A stretch of DNA of 64,000 nt, taken from assembly GCA_963770275.1 (NCBI GenBank), contig CAVYPD010000007.1, forward strand, positions 83,803 through 147,802, written 5' to 3'. Positions 49,241 to 58,497 of the stretch are shown here, piece by piece. The notes below the pieces were generated by a model. The model had not been told where the DNA came from. It searched no databases and saw nothing but the letters and a program-made list of their open reading frames with translations. The first letter of the stretch is position 1. Each line of letters opens with the position of its first letter. The position numbers were made by a program, and so were the translations under genes. The DNA comes from Roseiarcus sp963770275 (GTDB lineage Bacteria > Pseudomonadota > Alphaproteobacteria > Rhizobiales > Beijerinckiaceae).

Positions 49241-50440
49241 CCCTTGCAAGGTCGGCCCGGCGCGTTCAAACAATGTCCGAGCGCGCCGATCCCGTCAGGG
49301 CTGCGGGGGCGAGCTTGCCTTGCGCGTAGCGCTCGCCGCTCGCCATCAGCTTCCAGGCGATCCGCGCCATTTTGTTGGCGAGCGCGACCGCCGCGTGCTT
49401 GGGCGCCTTGCGCTCCAAGAGCGCCAGCACCCAGCCGGATGGGTTCTTCGCGGCGCCCCGGCGCATCTGCTGAATCATCGCAGTCGCGTCAACGACAAGC
49501 AGGCTGCGCAGCATCGGATCGCCGGCCCGCGTGATTCGCCCCGGCCGCCCCTTGCCGGCCGTCGAATGGTCGCGCGGCGTCAGCCCGAGCCAGGCGGCGA
49601 AGTCGCGCCCCGACTTGAACAGATGCGGCGGGTCTGGGGCCTTCATCACCAGAAGCGAGGCGATCAGCCGGCCGACGCCGAGGATCGCCGTCAAGCGCCG
49701 GGCGACCTCATTTTTGGCGTGCCAGTCGCGCAGGCGCCGGTCGAGCGCTGCGATCTGCGCGCACAGGCCCGCATGCTCTTCCGCGAGCTCGGCGAACAGC
49801 TCGCGCCAACGCCGGGACGTCGCCCGCCGCCAGGCGCTCGAGGAGGGCCCGATCCCCGCCGGCCCCTTGGCGGCGACGAAGCCGAACTCCGCCGCATGGC
49901 CGCGGATCGTATTCACGAGCGGCGTGCGCTGGGCACCCCCCCACTCGCGCTGACCCGCCAGCATCGGTGCCGCCTGCTCAGCCGTCGATTTCGCCGGCAC
50001 GAAGCGCATGTGCGGCCGGCTTGCCGCCTCGCACCGCGCCGCCGCATCGGCCGCATTGTTCTTACCGCGCGCCACGTAAGGCTTGGCAGGTTGCGGCGCG
50101 ATCAACCGCCTCGTGCCCAAGCCGCGTCAACTCACGGGCTCAATGATGCGCCGCCCCGCACGCCTCCATCGCCACCACCGTCGCCGGCAGCTTCTCGAAG
50201 AAGGACAATATCTGAGCGCGCGTCAACTGGCGGCGCAGCGCATATCGACCCCAGGAAGCTGAAGGAAACGCTTGGACGTGTCCATGCCAATGCGCGTAAT
50301 CTTTTCCACGGACGTCTCCTCTCTGGTGAAGTCTTCGACAAACCTCATCACGGCACACAGATGCCGCTCAGGGGCCGTTCACCCCAACAATCACGCCATG
50401 CCGTCGCCCAAAGCATCTCGGCTCATTGGAAAGCGTAATA
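49241..50440 (-). mobile_element. IS110-family insertion sequence, inactivated
   Basis: A single IS110-like element. The transposase reads from right to left: EKITRIGMDTSKRFLQLPGV (near 50,310-50,250), then LTRAQILSFFEKLPATVVAMEAC in another frame, then ARGKNNAADAAA to the C terminus in the long frame. At least two frame breaks and a stop interrupt it. The ends are approximate, as IS110 elements lack terminal inverted repeats. Confidence 0.75.
49266..50313 (-). pseudogene. IS110-family transposase, frameshifted
   Basis: A RuvC-like (DEDD) transposase of about 340 residues. The N-terminal Asp is in IGMDTSKRF. The C-terminal transposase_20 domain shows LTAILGVGRLIASLL, FAAWLGLTPRDHSTAGKGRPGRITRAGDP and KMARIAWKLMASGERY. 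The C-terminal 284 residues (49266-50120) are one open frame. The N-terminal 60 residues are split over two other frames, so it is not expected to function. Confidence 0.82.
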
Positions 50441-51024
50441 TGAAAATATTCATACTATTGAATTAAAATTAAAGGGATGAACCGCCGATCAACGAAGGAT
50501 AGAATTTGGGCCGGAAGCCCGAAGAAGATGGTGCACAACAGTTGTCCTGTGGCCCTAAGGATGATGAAATCAAGAGCATGACCTGCCCTCTCTGATTTTA
50601 CTCAAGCACACGGGGCAACCGGTGAGCAAGTCCACAAAGATTATTATTATGTCGAGTTCGTTTCGAGCAAAACGCGTGTAACGCTGCCAGTCGTTGGCAG
50701 AGCGGGAATGAGACAAGCCTGCAAAGCGTGGTAGAAGTCAACTTTTCCAAAAATGGCCCCGCATTCGGGCGCGATGCGTCGTGGATCTGTGCTCGCCACC
50801 CCCCTTGTCGCGATCAATGAATCGTGCGGCGGTGAAATTCCAAATCCTACGATACCGTTGTTCACAAATTGGATCGTCTTCGATGGCGTTCAGGAATGCG
50901 CTGGCCGCCACCCTCGCAACAGGGCCACCAGTAGCGGTCGCGGACTAGGTTCAAAGCTCAAGCAAGGTATTGAGTGGATTATCGGTCTGTGATTCAAGGC
51001 GAATCGGGTTTGAGGGCTTGGATC
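50441..51024. other. AT-richer gap between two IS elements; no gene seen
   Basis: The segment between the IS110 and IS5 remnants includes an AT-rich patch near 50,440-50,480. Short ORFs on both strands do not resemble any family I know. It may be flank DNA separated from its origin by insertion. Confidence 0.4.
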
Positions 51025-51776
51025 ATGGCGGGCGAATTTTGGTTGAGCGAAGCGCAATGGGGAGCCCTTGGGCCGCTGTTGCCCAAGAACCAGCCCGGGG
51101 CGCGCGAAGGACTGACGACCGGCGGGTCATCAGCGGCGTCGTCCCCGTTCTGAAGACCGGCTGTCGGTGGCAGGATTGCCCTGCCGTGTACGGGCCTTCG
51201 ACGACGCTCTACAATCGCTTTCGCCGCTGGACGATGCGCGGGATCTGGCGTCGGCTGTTTGACGCGCTGGCGCGCGCCGACCCCGGCGATGGTCAAGCCA
51301 TCGACAGCACGACGGCAAGGCTCACCGCTCGGCGGCGGGCGGAAAAGGGGGGCGCAGGCGCAGGCGATTGGCCGCTCGCGCGGCGGGCGCACCACGAAAA
51401 TCCACGCCATCGTCGGCGCGCGCGGACGCCCCATCGCCATCGAAGCGACGCCGGCCATCTCGGCGACGTTCGTGTCGCGACAGCGCTAATCAGCGGCGTT
51501 CCGGCAGGCGGGCGCCTGGCTGCCGACACCGCCTACGACAGCGATGGTCTGCGTCGCTTTCTTCTCGAACGCGGCACGGTTCCGGTCATCCCGAACAATC
51601 CGACCCGCAAGCGACATCATCCGTTCGACGAGACTGCCTATCGCCAACGCAATCTCATCGAGCGCATGGTCTGCCGCCTCAAGGATTGGAGACGCATCGC
51701 CACACGATACGACAAGCTCGCAGCCAACTTTGCCGCCGCCGTCATGATCGCGGCCGTTATCATCTGGTGGACCTGA
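51025..51776 (+). pseudogene. IS5-family (IS427 group) transposase, decayed
   Basis: About 250 residues of an IS5-type DDE transposase. It opens MAGEFWLSEAQWGALGPLLP and then has RRTDDRRVISGVVPVLKTGCRWQDCP. After KAHRSAAGGKGG it changes frame at AAAAGGGGGG (51343-51352), continuing AQAIGRSRGGRTTKIHAIV. That -1 shift is the normal programmed one of the group. Three further breaks (near 51,105, 51,313 and 51,490) are true lesions. It ends HPFDETAYRQRNLIERMVCRLKDWRRIATRYDKL, intact. Confidence 0.78.
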
Positions 51777-52184
51777 TTGAGTCCGGAGCCTAACGCATTG
51801 CAGTTACAATCGAGAGCCTTTGATTTTGCCGTACGCTTCAGCAGCGCTTGGGCGAAGAGCGCCTTTGAAGATTGGGGCAGCCAATTCAGCTTGCGACCGC
51901 CGAGTTCCAACAACTGGAGTAAGAGACAAGACACTAGCGAGTGCTCCGATGTAGCGCCATAGGGCCGAAACATGGGACTGCCTGCATAGGTCCGATTTAC
52001 GACCATTTTGTTCGTAAATGTTCAGGAGCGCGCCAACCGTTCGCAGCCGCATGATCGCCGCTTAGTAGGTGGCAATTCATTCCGCCTGTGGGATACGATG
52101 AATCGACTGTGGAGTTGGAGTTGACTCGGTTTAGACACCGTTGAGGTTGATTTTTGAGGTAGTGATGCCCGGCAGCTGAACCGC
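51777..52184. other. Gap between IS5 and IS3 remnants; no gene seen
   Basis: Roughly 400 bases with no supported coding sequence, RNA or repeat. The last part may contain the left end of the IS3 element. Confidence 0.35.
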
Positions 52185-52550
52185 TTATCCGCCGGAGTTC
52201 CGGCGACAGATGGTCGATCTAGTGCGATCTGGACCCAGGCCCGAAGAGCAGGTGCGTGAGTTCGAGCCGACCGCACAGTCGATTTCCACTTGGGTGAAGC
52301 AAGCCGAGCGGGATGCCGGCAAGCGCGTTGACGGGCCGAGTAGCGCTGAGCGAGAGGAACTGGGCGCCTTCGACGTGAGAACCACCGCCTGCATCAGGAG
52401 CGCGACATCCTGGCAAAGGCGGCAGCCTGGTTCGTGCGAGAGAGCAAGGCGAGCCCGAACGGGTTTACCGGTTCGGGAGGCGCGCACCAGCCCTGTATCC
52501 CATTCGCACAATGGCCCGCGTCCTGAATGTTTCGGCCTCGGGCTATTATA
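52185..52550 (+). pseudogene. IS3-family OrfA and start of OrfB, frameshifted remnant
   Basis: OrfA appears as PPEFRRQMVDLVRSG, then FEPTAQSISTWVKQAERDAGKRVDGPSSAEREEL, a helix-turn-helix transposase subunit. A frame break near 52,365 leads to RLRRENHRLHQERDILAKAAAWFVRESKASPNGF, the leucine-zipper end. OrfB starts in the overlapping frame (YPIRTMARVLNVSASGYY) but stops at about 52,550, where an IS630 remnant begins. The rest of OrfB is found at 54,553. Confidence 0.8.
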
Positions 52551-52634
52551 CCAAAGGCTCTGGTTGCTGACTTCACCTGGGGATTCCCGAATCGCGGCGG
52601 GGCTGATTTAAGTTGGCGCGGGAGGATTCGCGCC

Positions 52635-53262
52635 ATGCCTTCAGCGGTCAGATTACGAGAGGACTATTCGGCGGAAGAGTTGCGCAGGCTGGCCCGCCGG
52701 TCGAAGGACGTCAATCAGAGCCGACGGCTTCTGTCATTGGCAGGGGTTCGAGGCGGAATGGACCGAGGGGCGGCCGCGAGGATCGGCGGCATGGACCGCC
52801 AGACACTGCGCGATTGGGTTCACCGCTTCAACGCCTCGGGTCCGGAGGGGCTTGTCGATAACTGGACGGAAGGCCCGAAGCCTCGCCTGTCCAACGAGCA
52901 ACTGGCGCAGTTTGCGCAGATCGTCGAGGCTGGCCCGGAGCGCGAGAAAGACGGCGTCGTGCGCTGGCGGCGTGTCGATCTTAAGCGCGTCATCGCCGAG
53001 CGGTTCGGCGTCGACTTCCACGAGCGCTATGTCGGGACGCTTCTGAAGAAGATCGGCTTCTCCCACATCAGCGCAAGACCGCGCCATCCGGCGCAGGATG
53101 AACGAATCGTCGAGGCGTTCAAAAAAACTTCCCCCGCGCGCTGACGGCTCATCTCGACGGTCTGCCCGAGACGACGCCGGTCGAGATATGGTTCCAGGAC
53201 GAGGCCCGGATCGGCCAGAAGAACGGCAGTCAGAGGATAACCGCCAGTTTCCGGGCGGCCTG
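52635..53262 (+). pseudogene. IS630-family transposase, truncated and frameshifted
   Basis: N-terminal two thirds of an IS630-type transposase. It opens MPSAVRLREDYSAEELRRLARRSKDV, with the DNA-binding helix-turn-helix region to about residue 90 (GMDRQTLRDWVHRFNA). A frame break after AFKK moves to FPRALTAHLDGLPETTPVEIWFQDEARIGQKNG, which carries the first catalytic Asp. The C-terminal half with the other acidic residues is missing. Confidence 0.82.
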
Positions 53263-53505
53263 ACCCTCACAGCGATGGACCTGCCGGGCTAGACTGGCGC
53301 CGCAAGGCGTCCGGTGCGGTCTGACCCGCACTCTGATCGACCGGCCGTGTCTTTCCCCGGACCTGTCGACCGCCCGGAAACGCCTGCGGTGAGGCTTTCA
53401 TCGCCGATGCCTGTGACCCGGAAGGACGTGACCCATGGCTCGTGACTGTCCTGTCCGCGCATTGGGCCCGGCGAAGCCATTCGTGCAGTTCAACTGGAGG
53501 CTGGG

Positions 53506-54540
53506 AATGGCCGTAACCAGGAACGCTTCGATTGTTGGAGGCGTGATACCCATAAGGACGCACGTCGCAGCGGTCGTCGACGAACAGGATCGGGTCATGG
53601 AACCGATCCTTCGCCACCACCCGGCAGGGCTATCGCCAGATGCTCGCCTGGATGCGATCCTTCGGTGAGCTTCAACGCATCGGAATAGAGTCGACCGGCA
53701 GCTATGGCGCAGGTCTCCTCCGTTTCATGCAGCAAGCCGGGATCGCGGTTCTCGAGGTCACGACGCCCGACAAGCAGGATCGCCGCCGGCGTGGAAAAAC
53801 GACGATCTCGACGCCCAGAACGCGGCCCATGCCGCCTTTGCAGGCCAGCGGACCGTGACGCCGCGAAGCCGCGACGGGATGATCGAATCCCTGCGGTTCT
53901 CATGGCTTGCCGGAAGACCGCGGTGAGCGCCAGGCGGGTCGCCCTGCAGATGATCCACAACACGATCGTCTGCGCCCCCGACGGCCTTCGGATCAGCTCC
54001 GCAGCCTCACCCGGATGCAACTCGTCCGAACGTTGGGCTCGTGGCGGCCCGATCTGACCGCATATCGCGACCTGGATTCGCCTATCGTATCGGCCTCAAG
54101 TCACTGGCCCGACGCTACCTCGAACTGCATGACGAGATCGCGGACCTGGACGCGATGATCGCAGCCATTGTTGACGAGCTGCGCCGACTCATTGCCCGCA
54201 ATTCGATCGGCCATGTCGGAGCTGCCCAGTCCTCCTAACGGCCGGCGGCAACCCAAAGATGCGGTCGAAGCCAGCTTCGCATCGTTGTGCGGCGTCAGTC
54301 CTGTTCCGGCGTCGTCGGGAAAGACCGTAGACACAGGCTCAACCGCGGAGGAGATCGCGCCGCCAACAGCGCGCTGCACATCATCGCCATCGGACGTTTA
54401 AGAACCGATCAGACAGGACTATGTTGCTCGTCGGATCGCGGAAGGGCATTCACTCGACGCCATTCGAGCCCTAGCGTTATGCTCGAAGGTCTCACGCTCG
54501 TCACTCGCGCCGCGAAATCAACGCCACCAAATCGCCGCTT
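53506..54540 (+). pseudogene. IS110-family transposase, second type, heavily decayed
   Basis: Fragments in several frames, in order. The start is THVAAVVDEQDRV. Then come GYRQMLAWMRSFGELQRIGIESTGSYGAGLLRFMQQAGIAVLEV, RRVALQMIHNTIVCAP, RYLELHDEIADLDAMIAAIVDELRR and SFASLCGVSPVPASSGKT. The last is YVARRIAEGHSLDAIRALA. These are the pieces of an IS110 transposase unlike the one at 49.3 kb. At least five frame changes exclude function. Confidence 0.75.
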
Positions 54541-54552
54541 GACAAACAGAAG

Positions 54553-54832
54553 GACTCGTGGTTCGCAATACACGTCGGTCGCTTTCGGCGCTCGCTGCAA
54601 GGAAGCCGCCGTTCGTCCATCGACAGGCTCGGTCGGCGACGCCTACGACAATGCAATGTGCGAGAGTTTCTTCGCCACCCTCGAACGCGAGTTGAGCGAT
54701 CGGCGTCGCTTCCGATCTCACAGCGAGGCGCGGATGGCCGTCTTTCAGTTCATCGAAGGCTTCTACAAATCCCTCACGCCGCCACTCGGCCCTGGGCTAG
54801 CTCTCGCCCATCGAACACCAAAGGAAGCATGA
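54553..54832 (+). pseudogene. IS3-family OrfB C-terminal fragment
   Basis: The last 80 or so residues of an IS3 integrase-type transposase: GSQYTSVAFGARCKEAAVRPSTGSVGDAYDNAMCESFFATLERELSDRRRFRSHSEARMAVFQFIEGF. The third catalytic acidic residue region (NAMCESFFATLE) is present. The matching OrfA and OrfB start are at 52.2-52.55 kb, so about 2 kb of other IS sequence sits in the place of the OrfB middle. Confidence 0.82.
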
Positions 54833-54835
54833 TCG

Positions 54836-55269
54836 CCTAAGCAAGCCTGCCTGAGCCCCCAACCCGTCCATCAAACCGGGGAAACTCCAATGTCTGCGCC
54901 TGGCCGACTCATGAGATAAGCGATGGTGTAAGCGTGCACGAGTCGCGAGGTTGCAAACGGTACCGGGTACGCTTGTCGGCTGCACCGGGCGCTGTTGGTC
55001 GTCTCACCTCGTCGAGATCGTAGAAGCCGCCAAGCGAATTGATAAGTCACCGCACAAAAAACGAAAAAGCTTTCGGCTTGCCCCAGAGCCAAAGTACAAT
55101 GGCCGGCTAAAGCCATCCGCTTGCGATTCGATAACTCATGGGTCGAACTGCACATATCTAATGTTAGTTGGCAACAGAGCCCTATATCAAGAGCAAGAAG
55201 TCAATTTCTCGGCGTTCACCTCCGAATACGACGCCAGGTGAGGGCGCGTCTAAGGCTGGACAAGATTTG
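54836..55269. other. Gap before purD; no gene seen
   Basis: No coding sequence or repeat recognised in about 430 bases. The DNA becomes AT-richer toward purD, as in the gene itself. Confidence 0.4.
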
Positions 55270-56595
55270 ATGCGAGAGCGGAGAACGAACGTACTAATTC
55301 TTGGTTCTGGCGCCAGGGAACATGCATTGGCTCGGGCATGCGCAAAGTCCGCTTTTATTGGAAATCTTTTTGTGGCCCCGGGTAATCCAGGTTGTGCAAC
55401 CGTCGCTCACAACGCGCCGCTGAGTCTGACCGAACATGCGAAGGTGGTCGCCTTTTGTCAGAAAGAAGCTATTGATCTGGTGGTAATCGGTCCCGAAGGT
55501 CCACTCGTATCGGGTTTGACAGATGATTTGATACACGCAGGCATATTGTGTTGCGGGCCAACGAGAGACGCGGCCCGGCTCGAAGGGTCGAAAGGATACG
55601 CCAAGGATTTCTGCCGCGAGTTTGGGATACCGACGGGCGATTTTCGGCGATTCCGAGATCCGAAAGAGGCAAAAACGTATATCCGCAAGAGTGGTGCGCC
55701 GATCGTAGTCAAAGCTGATGGGCTTGCTGCGGGAAAGGGGGTCGTCGTTGCCAGGACAATTGAAGAGGCAGAGGTCGCAGTCGACACGTTTCTGTCCAAT
55801 GCGGGGACGTCGGCGGGAGCGGAAATCGTCGTTGAAGAGTTTCTCCAAGGTGAGGAGATTTCGTTCTTCGCCCTCTGCGATGGCGTAATCGCGATGCCCT
55901 TCTCCAGCGCGCAGGACCATAAACGCGTGGGTGAAGGCGACGAGGGTCCCAATACCGGGGGGATGGGCGCTTACTCACCGCCGGCCATAGTGACGCCGAA
56001 GTTAACTCAGCGCATTATGAGGGAAATTGTAGCGCCGACATTGCGCGGGATGAATGAAAGAGGCTCGCCCTTTCGAGGCTTGCTATTTGCAGGTCTAATG
56101 GTCGACGAACGCGGGCCGAAGGTGATTGAATTCAATGTCCGATTTGGGGATCCGGAAGCGGAGGTCATTCTAGCGCGCCTCAAAAATGACCCACTGCCGC
56201 TCCTGATTGCCTGCGCCAGAGGAGCTCTGAGTGGCAACCGACCAAGATTTTCTTCCGGCGCAGCGCTAGCGGTCGTAATGGCTGCGCGAGGCTATCCCGG
56301 TCAGCCGCTACGCGGATCCCGGATTGGAGCAATCGAAGATGCTGAGTCGGTGCCAGGAGTTGTGGTTCTTCAGGGGAGCACACGTGAAATCGACGGCGCT
56401 ATCTTCGCGGATGGGGGAAGGGTCCTAACGATAACGGCGCATGGGAGCGACGTTGCTGACGCGCGTGAGCGAGCGTACACGGCTATCGATCGAATCAAAT
56501 GGCCGGAGGGCTTTTTCCGGCGTGATATTGGTTGGCGCGCGATAGCTCGCAATAGCAAAAAAGCACGCGCTGTGGACAGTAGTTGGCCCGGATAG
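55270..56595 (+). CDS. purD: Phosphoribosylamine-glycine ligase
   Basis: A 441-residue ATP-grasp enzyme that makes GAR, the substrate of PurN. N-terminal NVLILGSGAREHALARA, the ATP-grasp VKADGLAAGKGVVVA, EGDEGPNTGGMGAYSP and KVIEFNVRFGDPEAE are intact. The start is the ATG at 55270. The C terminus carries about 15 residues beyond the usual end at GWRAIAR. Base composition is AT-richer than the purM-purN genes, with more ATA and AGA codons. It stands alone between IS clusters. This may be a transferred or second copy. Confidence 0.93.
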   Translation: MRERRTNVLILGSGAREHALARACAKSAFIGNLFVAPGNPGCATVAHNAPLSLTEHAKVVAFCQKEAIDLVVIGPEGPLVSGLTDDLIHAGILCCGPTRDAARLEGSKGYAKDFCREFGIPTGDFRRFRDPKEAKTYIRKSGAPIVVKADGLAAGKGVVVARTIEEAEVAVDTFLSNAGTSAGAEIVVEEFLQGEEISFFALCDGVIAMPFSSAQDHKRVGEGDEGPNTGGMGAYSPPAIVTPKLTQRIMREIVAPTLRGMNERGSPFRGLLFAGLMVDERGPKVIEFNVRFGDPEAEVILARLKNDPLPLLIACARGALSGNRPRFSSGAALAVVMAARGYPGQPLRGSRIGAIEDAESVPGVVVLQGSTREIDGAIFADGGRVLTITAHGSDVADARERAYTAIDRIKWPEGFFRRDIGWRAIARNSKKARAVDSSWPG

Positions 56596-56648
56596 CAAAT
56601 GATCTCTGTCTAGAGCGCCGGACCCTCAGCTGGAATCGAGAGGATTTT

Positions 56649-57489
56649 AGGGTCGGCTCATAACCAGTAGCAGATGGCGGCAGCGATGCAGACGGCTGCA
56701 AGGAAGTTGGTGGCGCTTCGGTCGTATCGCGTGGCGATGCGCCTGAAGTCTTTAGTACGGCAGAACATGCGCTCGATGGTGTTGCGGTTGCGGTAGAGGA
56801 ACGGCGAGAAGCAGTTCTTCCAATTGCGGTTGGCTTTGGGCGGGATGTTCGGCGTCGCGCCACGCTCCTCGACCTGGCGGCGGATGGCGTTGGCGTCGTA
56901 GCCCTTGTCGGCGTGCAGGATGTCGCAATCTGGAAGCTGTTCAAGCAACAGAGCGCCTGCCGTGCAGTCGGCGACTTGCCCGCCAGTCAGCATGAAGGCG
57001 AGCGGTCGGCATTGCGCGTCGGTCAGCGCGTGAATTTTCGTCGAGCGCCCGCCGCGCGAGCGGCCGATGGCTTGATTTTTCTCCCCCCTTTTCCACCCGC
57101 CGCCGAGCGGTGGGCTTTCACGGCCGAAGAGTCGAGGAGAACTTGGTCAGGCGGACCGTCGGCTTGCGCGAGCGCTTGAAAGAGACCGACCCATATGCCC
57201 TTGGCCGCCCAGCGCACATAGCGATTGTAGAGAGTTTTCTTTGGACCATATTCGGCCGGCGCGTCGATCCAGCGCCCGCCAGACTTCAGAACGTGAACGA
57301 TGCCGCTGATGACGCGACGATCGTCGACCCGCGCCTTGCCGCGCGTGTCAGCCGGCAGATGCGGTTCGATCTTTGAGAATTGCTGCTCCGTCAGCCAAAA
57401 CTGGTCCCAACTCATTCGCGCCCCCTGTTCGGAAGCCATGAATCAGAACCATTTGCTCATGCCAACAACCTTTATGGGTCCAGACCCTA
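56649..57489 (-). mobile_element. IS5-family (IS427 group) insertion sequence, apparently intact
   Basis: An 841-base element. Its terminal inverted repeats are AGGGTCTGGACCCATAA-like at the right end (57473-57489, read inward) and a diverged AGGGTCGGCTCATAA at the left (56649-56663). Two overlapping frames encode the transposase. It is in inverted orientation to a related copy at 58498-59342, with an IS630 between. Confidence 0.85.
56658..57439 (-). CDS. IS5-family transposase, programmed -1 frameshift
   Basis: OrfA runs from 57439 (MASEQGARMSWDQFWLTEQQF) to KAHRSAAGGKGG. At the slippery AAAAGGGGGG (57083-57092 on the plus strand as CCCCCCTTTT), a -1 shift joins OrfB: EKNQAIGRSRGGRSTKIHALTD to IERMFCRTKDFRRIATRYDRS. 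The fused DDE protein of about 260 residues has no other break. The OrfA piece alone ends a few residues after the slip. Confidence 0.85.
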
Positions 57490-57512
57490 GTAGGCGGTAG
57501 GATTCACTTCCG

Positions 57513-57521
57513 AAAGGAGGT
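57513..57521 (+). promoter_or_regulatory. Strong Shine-Dalgarno of the IS630 transposase
   Basis: AAAGGAGGT at 57513-57521 is a near-perfect anti-16S match, eight bases before the ATG at 57530. It fixes the start of the transposase. Confidence 0.75.
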
Positions 57522-57529
57522 GGTTCGCG

Positions 57530-58471
57530 ATGCCGAAGCCGTATTCGCTTGATCTGCGTGAGCGCGTTGTCCGCTTTGTCGATGAAGGTCATTCTCGGCA
57601 CGCGGCCGGGGCGCATTTCAGGGTGTCGGTTTCCTTTGTCGTCAACCTGGTGAATGCTTTTCGGGCGCGGGGAAGCCTTGCCCCCAAGCCCAGCGGCGGA
57701 CGCCGCCACGCCAAGCTCGAACCGCATCGGGCGTTTCTTTTGGAGAAGGTCGCCGAGAAGGCCGACATCACCATGCCGGAGCTGGCGGCCGAATTGGCCG
57801 CCGCCACCTGCGAGAAGGCCGATCCCGCCTCGCTTTCCCGTTGGCTCATCCGCATCGGCTATCGCTTCAAAAAAACTCTGCGGGCCAGCGAGCATGATGG
57901 GCCCGACATAAAGCAGGCGCGCGAGGAATGGACCTTGACGCGCCAGCCGATCATGCGGCTTGAGCCGCACCGGCTGGTCTTTCTGGACGAGACCGGAACG
58001 ACCACTAAGATGGCGCGCCTGCGAGGCCGCAGCCTGAGAGGGCAAAGGCTGCTTTCGAAAGTCCCGTTCGGACACTGGAAGGCGCAGACCTTCATCGCCG
58101 GCCTGCGATGCGACGCCCTGACCGCCCCCTTCGTCATTGACGCGCCGATGGACAGGCGCATTTTTGAAACTTACGTCGAGACTCAACTGGCTCCGACTCT
58201 CAGGCCGGGCGACGTCGTAGTCCTGGACAATTTGCCGGCTCATAAAAGCGCCGCCGCCGAGCAGGCCGTTCGCACCATGGGCGCTTGGCTCTTATTCCTT
58301 CCGCCCTATAGCCCCGACCTCAATCCGATCGAGATGGCTTTCGCAAAGTTGAAGGCCCTTCTGCGAGCCCGCGCCGTCAGGACCATCGACGCCCTCTGGC
58401 GCGCCATCGGTGAAATCTGCGATCTCTTTAGCCCTCAAGAGTGCCAAAACTACTTCCACGCTGCAGGCTAA
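57530..58471 (+). CDS. IS630-family transposase, intact
   Basis: A 313-residue DDE transposase. The N-terminal helix-turn-helix (PKPYSLDLRERVVRFVDEGHSRHAAGAHF) is followed by the catalytic residues: Asp153 in FLDETG, Asp233 in VVLDNLPAHKS and Glu268 in YSPDLNPIEMAF. This is the complete, uninterrupted form of the family, unlike the truncated IS630 at 52.6 kb, which is a different subtype. It lies between two inverted IS5 copies and may still be active. Confidence 0.93.
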   Translation: MPKPYSLDLRERVVRFVDEGHSRHAAGAHFRVSVSFVVNLVNAFRARGSLAPKPSGGRRHAKLEPHRAFLLEKVAEKADITMPELAAELAAATCEKADPASLSRWLIRIGYRFKKTLRASEHDGPDIKQAREEWTLTRQPIMRLEPHRLVFLDETGTTTKMARLRGRSLRGQRLLSKVPFGHWKAQTFIAGLRCDALTAPFVIDAPMDRRIFETYVETQLAPTLRPGDVVVLDNLPAHKSAAAEQAVRTMGAWLLFLPPYSPDLNPIEMAFAKLKALLRARAVRTIDALWRAIGEICDLFSPQECQNYFHAAG

Positions 58472-58497
58472 GAACGCACTGGAAAGTCCGACGATCG

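Noticed and set aside
49037..49255. 13-base direct repeat CTTGCAAGGTCGG as IS110 target duplication
   Set aside because: It does not flank the element, and IS110 elements usually make no such duplication.
48966..50438. A 490-residue plus-strand ORF over the IS110
   Set aside because: Antisense to the IS110 transposase, very Arg-rich, no recognisable domain.
50647..50865. A 72-residue minus-strand ORF between IS elements
   Set aside because: No family resemblance or ribosome-binding site; composition fits chance.
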